Assembly: GCA_010093515.1 (NCBI GenBank) | Contig: MU001704.1 | Coordinates: 56,689-120,688, forward strand | Source: Lineolata rhizophorae | Lineage: Eukaryota; Ascomycota; Dothideomycetes; Lineolatales; Lineolataceae | Length of the DNA: 64,000 nucleotides | Reading direction: 5' to 3' | Shown: positions 21,314 through 33,750 of the stretch, in pieces | Position numbering within the stretch: the stretch's first letter is position 1 | Layout of the letters: every line of letters begins with the position of its first letter | Position numbers and translations under genes: made by a program | The notes under the pieces: model-generated | Seen by the model: the letters and a program-made list of their open reading frames with translations, nothing else | Database searches by the model: none | What the model was told of the DNA's origin: nothing

Positions 21314-24300
21314 GGTTAGCACAGTGGGTTGCGGTGCGCTGCCCGGTGCTGGTGCGGAGGCGAGGTTTTGTCGGTGAACTCCCTTCGTCGCGGACTTTTT
21401 TTCATTCTGGCGGGCGCATTGCTCCCGGGCCAACCAATCACAACTGAGCGAAATCTTGGCAATTGCGCTAGCCGAAAGAGGCAATTTTCCAACACAGTTC
21501 AGTGCCTGGTAACGCCCCCATCTTTGATCTCTCCCGCTAATTGCACTATATTTTTTTTTTTCAATGTTTGCGAATCTCTTCCATGTAAATAGCAAGCAAA
21601 TACGAAAGATGAACCGTACATAGGTCATTTCTACACTAGCCCTATCTCCCCGATCCCCTTTACCTTTGCGCACCACAGCAGGTCACGAGACTTTTCCCAG
21701 GCTCTCAGAATTGAAATCCCAACTGAAGGATGGTGCAAACACAACCCATACCACCGCCAATGTAAGTGGAACTCGCAAGCATCTTGCCGGTGAGAAGCAA
21801 GACCAAGTTTAGCAGCCAAAGAATACATAAATTAACATAAATTAAAAATAAACACCATCAAGCCCCCGCTGACCTCATCCCTTTCTTCTCCACCCCGTGT
21901 CGGTGAGCAAATTTCCCAACGGGTATTGTTGGGAGATTCGGAGGCGCAAATCGGACTATGCGACAATGATGTAGCTGCTTCTGAGGATATCAGTAACCCG
22001 TAGACCTCTAAATTATCACGAAACTCACAGCTCTCAAGGTATGAAAAAAAATTTTTTGTTTTTCTTCTTGTGCCGTCGTTCGGCATGGTAGATAAGCGGC
22101 TAGTTTCTTGCTGTAGATTCGCTCATGTTTACATAGTCCTCGGACGGCTTCCCGGTTTGAATGTGCTAATGTACGCTCGCAACCGTCGATGCAGCACCGC
22201 CGGGCGAGGGCCGCAGCGAGTGTTAGTCGCCCGTAAGAGAGCCTCAGCTGACTCCATATGCTGGGCCTCTGTTGAAACTGGTGGAGGCGTTATTCGTAGT
22301 GATTTTAACCGTGACAATAGTAGTGATGGCATTGCGATAGTAGAACTGAGAGTGGTGTTGGAAGTAGTGCTGCGGCTAGGGGGAACGTGAGAAGAACTAC
22401 ATAATTTGCGGCTCATTCTAGAAGCCCCTATACGATAGCACATCCTTTCGTCATCGGACAGAAGGATGAGAGAGCTAATGCTCTAGCATCGTGAAAAAGC
22501 GGCCGCCAAGGCTAGGGGTGCACTACGAAGCCAAGCGCTCTTGTCATGTTTTTAAGGAATGTTTTATGTGTTCGTCTGGCTCTTTCCCTAGTTAACATAT
22601 ACACCTACTCCCTTGACTTGGGGCTTAGGCACTGCTCGGGCTTGGCACAGAGTCTACGTTGGGATAGACGAAAGGCCACCAGTAGACTTGACTGTATTGC
22701 TGGATACACTGTACTGAAATGCAGGAGACAAAAGCGCGACAATTGTGTCTATGTATATACCCAATTCGTCAAGGTTTGCGCTTCGCCGTCCCCGATATCT
22801 CAATTGCATCCTACTCCAAACTCTTTCATTCAGTAAGCACGAGAGCACTAATCTGGAAATAGAATTGCCTCTTGAAATAGCTGTGTGTGAGCATACCGAA
22901 TTTCTTAGTGCCACTCGCACCTGAGTGGCTTCCCAAGAGCGCAAGGCTAGCCGTCCATGGCTCCTCCTTTGGCTTCAATTCAAGCCAACGTTCTAGAGGA
23001 TCTGCAGCGCCTTGCTGCCTTTCCCGCTGCCCATTCACCCTATTGGAGGTACGAACATATGTGCCTTCAGTCGACAACATGGCCATCAAATCGCCATCCC
23101 AGATAGATCCTGCTTCGGAGGGTGTCTCGACGGTGAGGTCAATGCTCGAGGTAGACATGGTAACGTTGCAAATCTAGAATTATTCAACTCAAGGGCAACC
23201 GATTTCACTTGGCTCACGCGAAGCCCAACGAGGCGTGCGGAAATCTACCACTAGTTAGTATTTGGTCTTAGTATAGAGCAAGGGCGCTTAGGATCCACAG
23301 CGGACAAAGACAATTTTTCTTTTATCGGTAAGATGTCAGATGGAAATTGTCAATACAGGCTTTTCGGAGTAAAAGCATGAAGAATTGGTAGCAAAACGTG
23401 TTGGCATGACTGGAGCTTACCTGCGTAACGGAAAGATCTTAAGCTTTCTGGCAGGGTCTGGCAACCCTGATTGGTTCGAAAGCTTCGAAAACCCTTTGGA
23501 GGAGACTGCGGCGCAATTGCCCTTTTGCGGCCAATGAGTTGCCGCAGAGCGTCTTCTGCGGCAAACCAGACAGATGGAATTGAGACGAACTCGCACACCA
23601 GGAAGTGGGTGGGTGTCCCCAAGAAAAGAGTGGGCAGCGCGACTCAATTTAACTCGAGGAAAGGAAGTCAAAGAGATGCGGGAGATTACATTTTAGGAAC
23701 GTGTAACTCTCGATTGCAACGTTACGTCCATGTTGGCTAGAGACGGACGCGCCCTGCACGTACCCGCTAGCAGTGTCACCATGACTCTCAGTCTGCACTC
23801 TCCCGTATCGGCTTATCCGACACCAGCCGGCGCATGGACTATATTCTTCTCACACTTTAGATAGAATGTGATCTAAGAAGATTTAGTACAGGTAGGACGT
23901 TGTAAAATGACAAGTAGTATATCTATGTTCACCCTGTTAATTCTTCCTGACATCCACATGATGCTCCGTCATAGTTGAAAATGACCGGTGGTTGCATAAT
24001 CATGGAGGTCGTAGTACGTATTCTGGCTAATCAGCCAATGATAAGTCTCTTGCTGTAGCTTTCCAGGGTCACGAGTGCAAAAAATAGAGCACAAGGGCGG
24101 GATGTGATAGATCGTATTCTGTAAACCTTTTTCCACTTTCCGTACTGCCATTCATGTTAGCATTCGCTTCGTTTTACCGTAACTGTACAGAGATGCGTCT
24201 TCAAAGGCCGAGGGTTATCCAAAGCAACCTCGCGGCCACTTACATGACTTCAACTGCCAATGACGAAAACTAGGGAGCGTGGGACAACTTCTTGCAAGCT

Positions 24301-24939
24301 GGCTTGATAACCCACTCTGATATAGCTCATGCGACTTGTCGCCGAGAGGTCTCAACTACACGCAACCTGTCTCACTTCCACCCAGGAATATGAGAGCTCA
24401 TGTGCATTCGTGACATGATGTTGCTAGTTAGGCAGGTGCTGTCGTAGCTTTTGAATCCTCTCAAGTATGGAAGAAAGTATGGAAGAAATTTGTGATTCCC
24501 TGCTGAAGAATAGCTGTAATACTATGTACCTGCTTACAGGAAAGAGGATTTAATCCGATTCTCGCAATCTCGCATATACTTACTCAAGTAAAATACTCAT
24601 ACAAGTCAGATTCACAAGGCGGAAGACACTAAACCAATGCTCTAAAAGTGCAGCCAAAGCTTCACAACGTGAAATTGCACGGCAAGATCGGAGCTAAATT
24701 TGGTAAAGAAACAAGCAAAAAAGAACCCACCATGGGTATAAGGGCTTGGTACGTGGAAGTATTCGTGACTCGTACGGACTCCAAAATGCGACAAAACGGT
24801 TAGATCGTTCTAGGCAGGGATCCAAAATCAGAACCGACAAAGAACATCAAATACGCAACCAAAAGATTCCAGCACTAATTTCAGTAGAACAAAAATTTTG
24901 CAAACTCCAGACATAGGTTGAAAATGGACCTTCACAATC
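21314..24939. other. AT-richer interval with one orphan exon
   Basis: Includes the RRP8 promoter, then about 3.3 kb of AT-richer DNA. The only recognised element is the orphan exon-like segment at 22897-23158. A minus-strand Ser/Thr-rich frame at 22129-22443 could be further debris of the same gene. Nothing else is supported. Confidence 0.5.
22897..23158 (-). pseudogene. Orphan N-terminal exon of a WLxLKPKExPW protein
   Basis: The frame begins MSTSSIDLTVETPSEAG and carries DPLERWLELKPKEEPW near residue 60, matching IDRWLRLKPKEDPW in the first exon of the complete C2H2-type gene 4 kb away. It reaches a possible donor (GTATGC) at 22896, 262 nt from the Met. No matching downstream exons, in particular no zinc-finger segment, were found before RRP8, so this is probably a decayed or truncated copy. 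A weakly possible continuation is the Ser/Thr-rich frame 22129-22443. An alternative is a small functional gene whose remaining exons I cannot recognise. Confidence 0.5.
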
Positions 24940-27019
24940 CTACTCGGGGTAGTACAGTTCTGGGTCTTGACTGCCGGGACCGAATCTGGGACGAACCGAG
25001 GGATCCTGTCGAAAGCGGGCCAAGTATTCATCGTCGCCGAAGGATTGTTGTTGCGCTGGATCGTTTTCATCCATTCCGAGCGATATTTCTTGCATTAGAT
25101 TCGATTGCGCAGGATACTGGGGAGATTGCTGCATGGGACGAAGCAATTCTCGGTCCATGAATGCTCGTGGTGGACGTTCACTCGGAGAAGAGTAATTCGG
25201 AAACTGCGACGGGGTATGCTGACCACCAGGGCCAGCAGTAGTGCTGCCGGCCTGGGAGCCAGTCTCATATGTGGAATCCGGGAGGGACGCTCCGCCCCCA
25301 GAAGAAGTCGAGCGCGTGTGAACTGGTGTAAAGGACATATTGCCCATCTGTCTATCTTGGAACCCTAGGTTTGGGTTTGTGTTCAACGCCGCAGAATTCT
25401 CGGTTAAATAGGTAGATTGGTTGTATCCAGTAGAGATGACGATATCTGGAGGGTCAACTGGTGAGGGAAAGATTGTCGCCATTCCGATACTGGGAAATGG
25501 TGGCATGGTGGAAGCTTCAGGGACTCCCAAACCATGTGCTCCAGGAAAGGTGTGCCTGAGGAACTCAGATTGTGGCAGACCCGAAGTTTGGACTACTAGC
25601 CCTGAAAACCAAAAATGGCGGTCCAACTCAAGCCTAAGATTCTGGGGGCTCTCTTTATTTGCGTTGAAAACATTCGCGACCTTGTGCTTTTGAAGACAAA
25701 AGTCATAGTCTGCAGTTTGAAGAAGTGATTAGTAATAATCCACGAGAAATGTCAGCTTTCGATTCCAGAGTAGACGTACCTGGTTCTGGGGCCTCGACTT
25801 GAGAGCCGAACAACTTTTGGTATAAAGCCTTCCATACCTCTTTGCGGTCGAGAGTGGGATTATTTAGTTCTTCGGATTCGAAGACGCACTCTTGCGCTTG
25901 GTTCATGATTTCAGGACTTCTCCCTTCTTTGTTCCTTCTCCTTTGTCCTTCTGCTTTGCAACGGTGGTCCTCTCGTTCTTGCTTCATGTCCTCCCATTTC
26001 GAAGGCCTAAACTTTTCATTGCACGACTGACATCCCACATGATCACGCTTGAGATGCTCCCTAGAAGCCATACGAAGTAAGTCACCAAAACCGGGGCAGA
26101 AGATCGCATGGGAAGACTTACATGACCTTGCCGACACTGGGGAATCCCGGGCGGTGTGTACAGGCACCATATACATCTTCGTATCTTGTACGATCGAATT
26201 TGGCAAATGGACACGCAAATTTGAACGCGTCATTGATTTGGCTGGGCCCTTTCGGCTTTTTCTTGCTTGCTGTTTCCGGGAGTTGCTGGTGATCGGGTTT
26301 TCGCTTTGAACCACTTGCCGTCGTATTTACGCCGCTAGAAGGATAGGCTTGCGCGGGAATTGTAAGTTGGTTTCCTACTCCTGAGTAGCTGCCGTGCTGA
26401 CGAGGAGGATTGGTAGTGTATGTCGGAGTGCCGAACAGAGGTAGAATCTGAAATCTGATTGGCATGAAATGAAGCCTTGCCAATACCATGCCCATAATTA
26501 TGTTTGACTGAAATTTGCTGGGCTTGAGTACTGGTTGTTGGGATCTACCGCCGATGTAAACACGCCAGCGGTTGCCATATTTAGCGATCAGGAAGTTCCT
26601 TATGTCGCCACCTACAGAGAACTGGCCCGACAGCGGAATGTTTCGAGAACTTTGAGGGTGCGTAGCAGCAAGCGCTACATGCTGCCTGTTCTCTGCAACT
26701 GCGCGGGCAGAAAACTGCTTCCTGAATTATAATAGTATCGTTAGAAGCAAAAATAAGGGAAGGTACAAATGTATTTGAATTTTTTCACTCACCTGAATGT
26801 GGCCAATTCATTCAATCCTGACAGGCCGGTGGCTGGAATTTCTGCGCTCCAGGGGTCTTCCTTGGGTTTCAACCGCAACCACCGATCGATCGGGGCCGAT
26901 CCATCAATCTGTGGAGACATTGGCTGTACGGCTGTCGAATCAACGCTTTCGCCTGCCTCCCTGTCGCCCGGTGCCTTCAGACTCCCTTCTTCTGGGATTG
27001 AACATTCCCGAGTTGGCAT
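24940..27019 (-). CDS. C2H2-type zinc-finger regulator, fungal family
   Basis: Predicted DNA-binding protein of unknown target. Exons 27019-26793, 26721-26122, 26060-25780 and 25709-24940 keep frame throughout (625 residues). The N-terminal exon has the IDRWLRLKPKEDPW module. The third and fourth parts join as FPSVGKVM|EHLKRDHVGCQSC, rebuilding an atypical zinc finger (FACPFAKF, ACTHRPGF, HLKRDH, CQSC) seen in many Sordariomycete and Leotiomycete proteins. A basic patch (GSKRKPDHQ, SKKKPKG) just before the finger is a likely nuclear localisation signal. The C-terminal third is Gln/Pro/Ser-rich and disordered-looking, ending DPELYYPE. An 84-nt GT-AG segment inside exon 2 (26531-26448) could be an optional in-frame intron. 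Confidence 0.82.
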
Positions 27020-28951
27020 TGTATGTCACAACTCAGGCCGAGGACTGTCTCTGCCAATGGGTAATGAGGTTGCTGACTGCAGCGAGAGAAGTTTGCAAGA
27101 GTCTCGAGTATTGACTGGTCGGGCGGAAAACGGCACAGTGCAGCTTTCAAACGTAGAGGAGCTACTATGAGGCGTCGCCTAGAACGTCATCTCTTCGTGA
27201 GAGTTCTACTACTGGAAGTTTGAGAGGGTCAAGATAGGCGTCATTGGAGGGGGGTCTGACAGGTGTACCGCGAGCTCGTGAGCCTGTCACAAGCACGGGC
27301 TGCGACAGTCTAGCTGTAAGGCTGTAAGTAGACGAACGAAGTTTTGGACCAGCAAACCCAAGTAAGGCGTGCGACCTGAGGCTACATTTAAGTCATCAAG
27401 CGCGCAGTCGCAGAGGCGCGCGTTTGACTTTTCTGCGTTCGCAGTGCTTCATCGCGATCGCATTTGCGCTTCGGGCTGCTCGGGCCAAGGTGGCAGTGGA
27501 ACTGCGATGACGGCTTTCCGCTGCGGCCGGCCATCGTGGTATAGGTCAACCGCCGTGTTCCTGGGCTACCAACCAGGCCACCCGAACGGCTACGTGTGTG
27601 AAAGCTTGGCGATCGCATCTGAGGTTGGAGCCAGGGGTATGTTTGCGGCCTACCGTTTTAGCGGGCGTCCTGTGACTGGAAGTGGAATGCTAGGCTGTGC
27701 CAGCAGTACATCGACGACCCGCCTCACTTCTAAATAGAGATCGGTTTTTGCCTTGTCGAGTGACAAGTAATCAGAAGCTGGCGGTCGCCATCATCTGTAG
27801 TTCGCATGCCTATGAATCCGGAATTAATTCAAGGACAGAACTCGTCCGCACAGAAGATAAAAGTAGAATTGCTAAATCAACGATAAGTTGAAAATCATGT
27901 ACCTATACTACGCACAGAGTGCCATCTGACATGCAGCTCGACAGCAATCAATGGCACTGCGGCAGAAGGTGAGGCTGCCGGTCAACCTTTTGGTGGCGTC
28001 GCTGCGCCCCCTTACCTCTAGGTACATGAAAGATCGGAAAGACGACATTAAAAGCGCATTCCTGGTTTTGCCGACACTTGAATGCGTTTCCTTCGACGAA
28101 ATTACAAGCGATTGTTCGGTAGCTAAACTTATCTCAACTGGATTTGGAGTATTCAATCGACAAAGAAGATACTTTACCGCTTGCTGTTTTATAAATCACC
28201 ACAAGATATACACGACTTGCTTCTCCGAGTACTAATAATGCATATTCAGTACGTTGTAACTCGAATTTAGCATTCTAACCGGCAAACAATACCTATAGGC
28301 CCCGCCCTCTCTGATGTATGAACGGCCGCCGCCTACCCCACCGTTCGAAACTAACAGAAAAGAGATAGGGTACCAACTTGCATTCACGGCGGAAAAGATG
28401 CTCCGCACTGACCCAAAACGCATCCATGCAACTAGGAGACCTTGGCAGCAGTCACCATTCGCCTCATCTCACTTACCTGCCAACTATTTCACACAACCAT
28501 AAAATAGCTCAAAATCACAACCACTTTTGGTTTTACCCCACCCAAAGATAGAGGAAGTATTGATTACATACAACAAACCTAGCTTAAGCCCAGTGCTAGC
28601 CAGCACTAGCCAGCACCAGCCTAGCCCAGCGGGATTGCTATGGCCGTCGGACTCCCTTACCTACCTATCTGCGCCAGCCAGCCTAGCCCTAACCAGGGAA
28701 ACCACGCTCATACTATGCACAGATGCTCGCCGGACAACCAGGACCCGTCTCCACTACCGCTTCAAGCATCTAATCACTACAGAAGAGGCCCGCCCATAGA
28801 AATCGTCGCTGGTCTAGCCTTGAGATCGCGTCTTTCTGTCGCACTCCCCAGCAAATGCCCCCTAGCCACAACCGTCCACATGCAAATCTGCAACATTCAC
28901 AACAACTCCACCACCGACATACCCATCGCTATCAGGCGCCCATCTCACATC
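27020..28951. other. Intergenic region, C2H2 gene promoter to MTR10 3' end
   Basis: No recognisable gene. Open frames of 80-125 codons at 27369-27737 and 27951-28235 lack signatures. Just upstream of the MTR10 end is a CTAGCC/CAGCA-rich repetitive stretch (about 28596-28630). Confidence 0.55.
28596..28630. repeat. Short imperfect CTAGCCAGCA repeats
   Basis: Three imperfect copies of a CTAGCC-AGCA unit lie in tandem. It is a simple repeat with no evident role. Confidence 0.6.
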
Positions 28952-31900
28952 TCAACCCACAAACCTAAACCTCCCCGGCTCCAGCCTCCCCAGCCCCTCC
29001 CTCGGCGCAACATTCCTCCTCCGGTACCCCACTGTGAAATCCTGTAACAGCGTCCTCACCCTCCGTACGCCTCCCTGGCCCTCGCCGACCCTCTGGGTGA
29101 TCTGCTGCATTAGGCGCTCCGCCTCGGCCTGGGACACGCTGCCTTGAGGCAGCATCCCGATCGTCTGCCTGACCCAGCCGACCGTCTCTCTAGGCGCGAG
29201 CTGGAAGAGCGCCAGGAGCACGCCGCTCGCGTCTGGGACGCAGTCGCGCGGAAACGAGTACATCATGCCGGTGAGGACGCGCTGGACGAGCTGTTCGCCC
29301 TGGGTGATGACGAGCTGTTTGACTGCGTTCCGCCACTCTGGTGGGTTCGGGTGGCGCGGGGCTGCATCGTCGTCGAAGGAGGAAGACGGCGGGTCGGGCC
29401 CGCCATAGGAAATTAGATCGCGCAGAAAGTGGAGGGCCGCGAGCAAAGGCTCGGGCTTGAGCAAGGTGAGAGCCGTGGTAGCGGCGGAGAAGATGGAGGT
29501 CATGAGCGGGGAGAGGAGCGCTTTGGAAGGGTAATAACAGAGCACATCGATTGCGAGGCGGAAAAAGTCTTCGATGACTGTGTTAGGAAAAGAGAAATTG
29601 TAAGCCTTGTACTGTTCCTGCGCAAGAAATAAGTATATGCAAAGGCGGAGGAATCTCACCATCAGGAAGCTCTTCCGGCGGCAAATCGTTGAGCGCCCTC
29701 AAAAATGTGGTAGCCTGCTGCTCGTAAAACTGGTAAATAGCATCTAGCGTCTGTTCGTCTACATTCTCCACCCCCTCCGAAAACTCGCGCACGATCGAGT
29801 CCGTCGCCCATAAGAAGCAGCCTTGGCGAGACGCGGTAAAGCCCGCTGCAAGCTTATTAGCCAGTTGCGGCAGCAATGGTGTCATGGCCGTGCGGTAAGA
29901 GAGAACCATGTAGCGCCAGGAGCGGCACACACGCTCGAGTACCGGTGCGAAGTTGACAAAGTTCTCGGCGATAGCGCCGAGAATGGGAAAGATCTCTTCG
30001 CAGTACTTCACAGCCGGGTGTGGATGGCCCGGCTCGATGTACGGCTGCACCCACTGCACAAAAATAGTGATGAGTTGGAGTTTGTCAGCCAATGCCAGCT
30101 TCTGCTTCTCATCTGTCGCCCCCTGCGCCATCGAAACCAAGCTCTTCATAACCGGGTCACAGTAGAGCTTGAGGTTCTCATAGATCCTATCGGGCGGCAA
30201 TTTGGCCAGTACAGAAGCGACTCCATCCGTGATCTCGTCTTGGCTGCTAGGCGGTAATTTGTCTAGTTGGCTCTCGTAAAACTGCTGTAACTGCGGCACG
30301 AAGCCCTTCAACAGATCTGCACAGTCGTTGCAGAAAAATTTGAAAGAAAGCGCCGCGGCACGCACCACTTCCTTGGACGTGTGGTTGAAGGCTGCCATAA
30401 TAAAGTCAAGCTGCGGCTGCAGCGTCTCTGGGTGCTCCGCGGTCCACTCTGTATACCGTCCGAGCGCCATGACCGCTTGGAACCTCACCTTCTCGTGATC
30501 CGGGATCTGCACGATGAGAGGTACGAGTTGAGGGAGCATCACATTCTCCTCGGTAGGTACCATGCGGCCCATTGCACGCATGCTAAAAAGCGGCGCCTCA
30601 AGCTTCTGCCAGTGGGGAACATTGCCTTCGCGCGCCATGGAACCGTACTGTGATACCCAGGCCTCGATGAGCTTGTATGGTTTCCGGAGACACTCGGCCA
30701 CGCCGATGACTTCGCAACAGTCCTTGAGAACGTCTCCCATTTGGTGGCGGAACTCTCGGAATTTCTCTTCCTGTTCTCGATCGCCTTCGAAGAGGTCCTT
30801 CTCGTCCCCAAACTCCGGTTTCGGATACTCCAGATGGCCAATCATGATGTCAACCAGCTGAGAGTATACATCCGCAAAGTGTAGGCGCGCCTCCATATAT
30901 CGCTCTAAGGTAAGGTATTGCTTTAGCTCGTACCAGAAGATGAAGGTATGGGATATGGCGTCCCGCTCTTGATCGCGTGCGCAGGTCTCTAGGATGGCTA
31001 AAACAAGAGCGCGGAAGTTTTCCGGCATACGTGCGATGAGTAGGACCCAACATTCGCCGGCCTCCGCAAACACCCTCGCGATGCCCTTGAAAACTTCCGC
31101 ATCTTCAGCCTCAGCTGATTCGGCTATCCTAGGTTGTAAGGCCACAACACGCGGATAGAGCGTCTTGATGATGTTTATACATTCGTCCACGTCCCTCGTC
31201 TCCCTGAAGATACCGCAAAGACACTCCACAGCCGCTTCGAATGTCTCGTCCAGCGACAGGGAGCCAAATATTATGTCGATCAAATGCGAATTGACCACGT
31301 CATTGATCGGGACTTCGCGTGACCACGAGGTGATACACTCCAGGAGCTGGGGATTCTTCGCGGCAGTTTCTACAGGGATAACTAGGTTAGTGAAGACATT
31401 TTACTTGCATGGCGTTTACGAGTGCGGAATGAGTCATACCTGATGAACGCGCATACTGGTTCAGCAGTGCAAGGACTTGTTGAGCATTGTCCTCGAGAAG
31501 TTCCTTCGTCCTTGTATTCAGGTCCTCTTCCTATAGTGACAAACCCAACACAAGCATTAGACATTTGCTATCGCAACTGGACAATCGTACGTGGTAACAC
31601 CGAAAAGATAGGACGTGTCGAGACACTGAGTTATGCTGTAATATATGCATGGGCGGTGTTTGGTAGAGGTGCATATAGAGCGGGTGGTGGCGCGCGCGTA
31701 TCGAGTAGGAAACCCGCGACCGATATTGACAGTGGTGATAGACGTACACTCAAGTTGATCTTCCGCCCTTCCGTGACCTCTTCCGGGAGCACGCGGAGGA
31801 ATTCCAGAACTGATGGGATGCTCGCCGGGTCGCCGCCCAGCGTGGAGATGACGAGCGGCAGCACGTCCTTCCACTCGGTCATCTGAATGGCCAGGTTGGC

Positions 31901-32423
31901 CAGGGAGACGCACAGTTGCGTACGCACGGGCTTGGGACCAGCTCGGAATGCCGCCAGGCTGCTGATCAGCGAGTCGCGCAGGCCCGCGAGTGCCTCACGC
32001 GGCAGCTGGTGCAGGTCGTAGGTTATCTGGGGGAAGGAAAAAGGTGGATTAGTCGCGGCGATTTCCGGACGGCACGGTCGCCGCACCGAGGTCGTCGTAA
32101 TGATATGTCAAGGACCCTTACGTACCTTCCCCTTCAGCGTCGTTGCGGCGAACATCTTTCCCTCGACGGGGACGTCGGCATTCTGTAGCATGGCGAAGGT
32201 GGATTGCCATGCCTCGGGCTGTCGCGAGATTAGCGGCTCTGTCCTGGCCATTCCAAACGATGTCCGCAAAGTCAGCTGAACTGTCGTAACTGACCGATTT
32301 CTGGAACTGCTCCAGGAAGCTGTGGGCCTGGCTCTTCTGGACGCGCTCCACGTTTGCCTGCTGCATGGTCGCCAGGGCCGCCAGAACGGGCGCGTAGGCC
32401 TGCTCGGCGCCGTTGGGTGCCAT
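28952..32423 (-). CDS. MTR10: Importin-beta family nuclear import receptor Mtr10
   Basis: Karyopherin that imports SR-type mRNA-binding proteins and takes part in tRNA traffic (yeast Mtr10/Kap111; animal transportin-3). Exons: 32423-32295, 32218-32126, 32026-31748, 31530-31440, 31369-29660 and 29577-28952, all in frame, 975 residues, the family's usual length. The start MAPNGAEQAYAPVLAALATM leads to EAWQSTFAMLQNADVP and then TTLKGK|ITYDLHQLP, the classic first HEAT repeats. VWEC-type central repeats read as SWSREVPINDVVNSHLID and TEWTAEHPETLQPQLDFI. The C-terminal exon begins VIEDFFRLAIDVLCYYP. The five introns are 48-217 nt with clear GT-AG ends. Confidence 0.95.
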
Positions 32424-33063
32424 GGTGGTAGCGGATCGCAGGCTGCAAGGCTCTGGTGAGAAGGCGCTTGTGCACAGATGGAAAAGAAGAGGCGGGTGTT
32501 CAAGGGCAGAATAATGGTAGAGGGGCAGGTCTAGTGGGGCAAGGCCGCACTTTCCGGAGGCGAAAACTAAAGGGAAGTCGCAGCTCACGCGCGCAGGCTA
32601 GCGGCGCGACTCCCTCATGGATTTTCCGAAGGCGTGGCAATTTGTGGAAGAGGATATGTGCGCGGCAGACGTGCGCGCTGCGCGGGGTGCAAAATACGGT
32701 CGCTGGCGAGGATGTGGATGAAAGAGTGGAGGAGAGGGAGGGCAAAAGAGTGTTGTGATATGACGAGGAGCATCTGGCAACCAACGGCCGGGCGGTGGGC
32801 GGGGGCCTGCCCCGAAAATCTGCAGCCCGCCTTCTGCGCTCGGCAATGCCCGCCCACCGTCGCCGCTTTCTTCACCGCCTTTGCCAGGCCCCAGCGGCGC
32901 GTCTCCAAATTCATCATCGCCGCCGAGCTTCTTTCCGTACCGTCAACCTTCATCCCTCGGAACTTTCTCTCCGCCGCGCATCGCGCACGCACAGCGATAG
33001 CCACTCGTTTGCGTCCAACCTTACAGCACGTCTACCGCGTCTTTTCGCGTCGTCGTCCGCGCC
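32424..33063. promoter_or_regulatory. Divergent promoter region MTR10 / SME1
   Basis: The 640-bp gap between two divergent housekeeping genes is GC-moderate and has no coding signal. Pyrimidine-rich stretches immediately precede both start codons. No specific element was assigned. Confidence 0.5.
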
Positions 33064-33537
33064 ATGTCCGGTCGAGGTCGCGGGCAGGGCAAAGTACTGC
33101 TGCCGCCCATCAACTTCATCTTCAAGCTTCTCCAGAGCAGAGCCACAGTGCAAATATGGCTGTTCGAGCAGCTACACATCCGCATGGAGGGCAAGATTAG
33201 GGTGTGTGTTCTCTTATTCTTCTCATCCTCCCCGAAAATTCTCCACCTGGTAATTTTTTGCGCACTGTGCGCTGCACGCGTATTCGCAAGTATGGGAGCA
33301 TTTACGGCATTCTCTTTGGTATAGGGCTTCGACGAGTTCATGAACCTGATTATCGATGAAGCGGTCGAAGTCACGCTGGCCACCAATGATAAAGCGGAGG
33401 AACGACGGGAGCTAGGTATGCATTATTACAATGATCTCGTTGAAGCTGCAAATTTCTAACCTTTTCCTTCTTACGCTACCTAAACAGGCCAAATGCTGCT
33501 TAAGGGCGACAACATCTCCCTGATACAATCCCTCTAG
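33064..33537 (+). CDS. SME1: Small nuclear ribonucleoprotein E (SmE)
   Basis: Subunit of the heptameric Sm ring on spliceosomal U1, U2, U4 and U5 snRNAs. Exons 33064-33201, 33325-33415 and 33488-33537 give 92 residues, the normal length. The Sm1 motif spans SRATVQIWLFEQLHIRMEGK and IRGFDEFMNLIID; the Sm2 motif is MLLKGDNISLI. Splice joins fall at KIR|GFDEF and ERRELG|QMLL. It lies head-to-head with MTR10 and tail-to-tail with the folate gene, only 213 bp away. Confidence 0.96.
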
Positions 33538-33750
33538 AGACCTCCTTTTAGAATGATCGAGAAATGAGAAAAGAAACCTTACAGCTGCCTCACCAAAGGG
33601 GGAGTCTACTTGCTTGTTAGTAAAAGGACGATCGTTCTTCAATGTACCGGCTTGACTGTACAAGCTTGATCGATGTGGTTTGCGCCGCAAATACGGGCTA
33701 GAAGTTATTTGCTTGTGCAGAAAGAAAGAAGGGCGCAAGAATGATGAAAG

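Noticed and set aside
19523-21319. 598-codon plus-strand frame opposite RRP8
   Set aside because: It is the antisense shadow of RRP8; it has no domain and extremely biased composition, while RRP8 is unmistakable.
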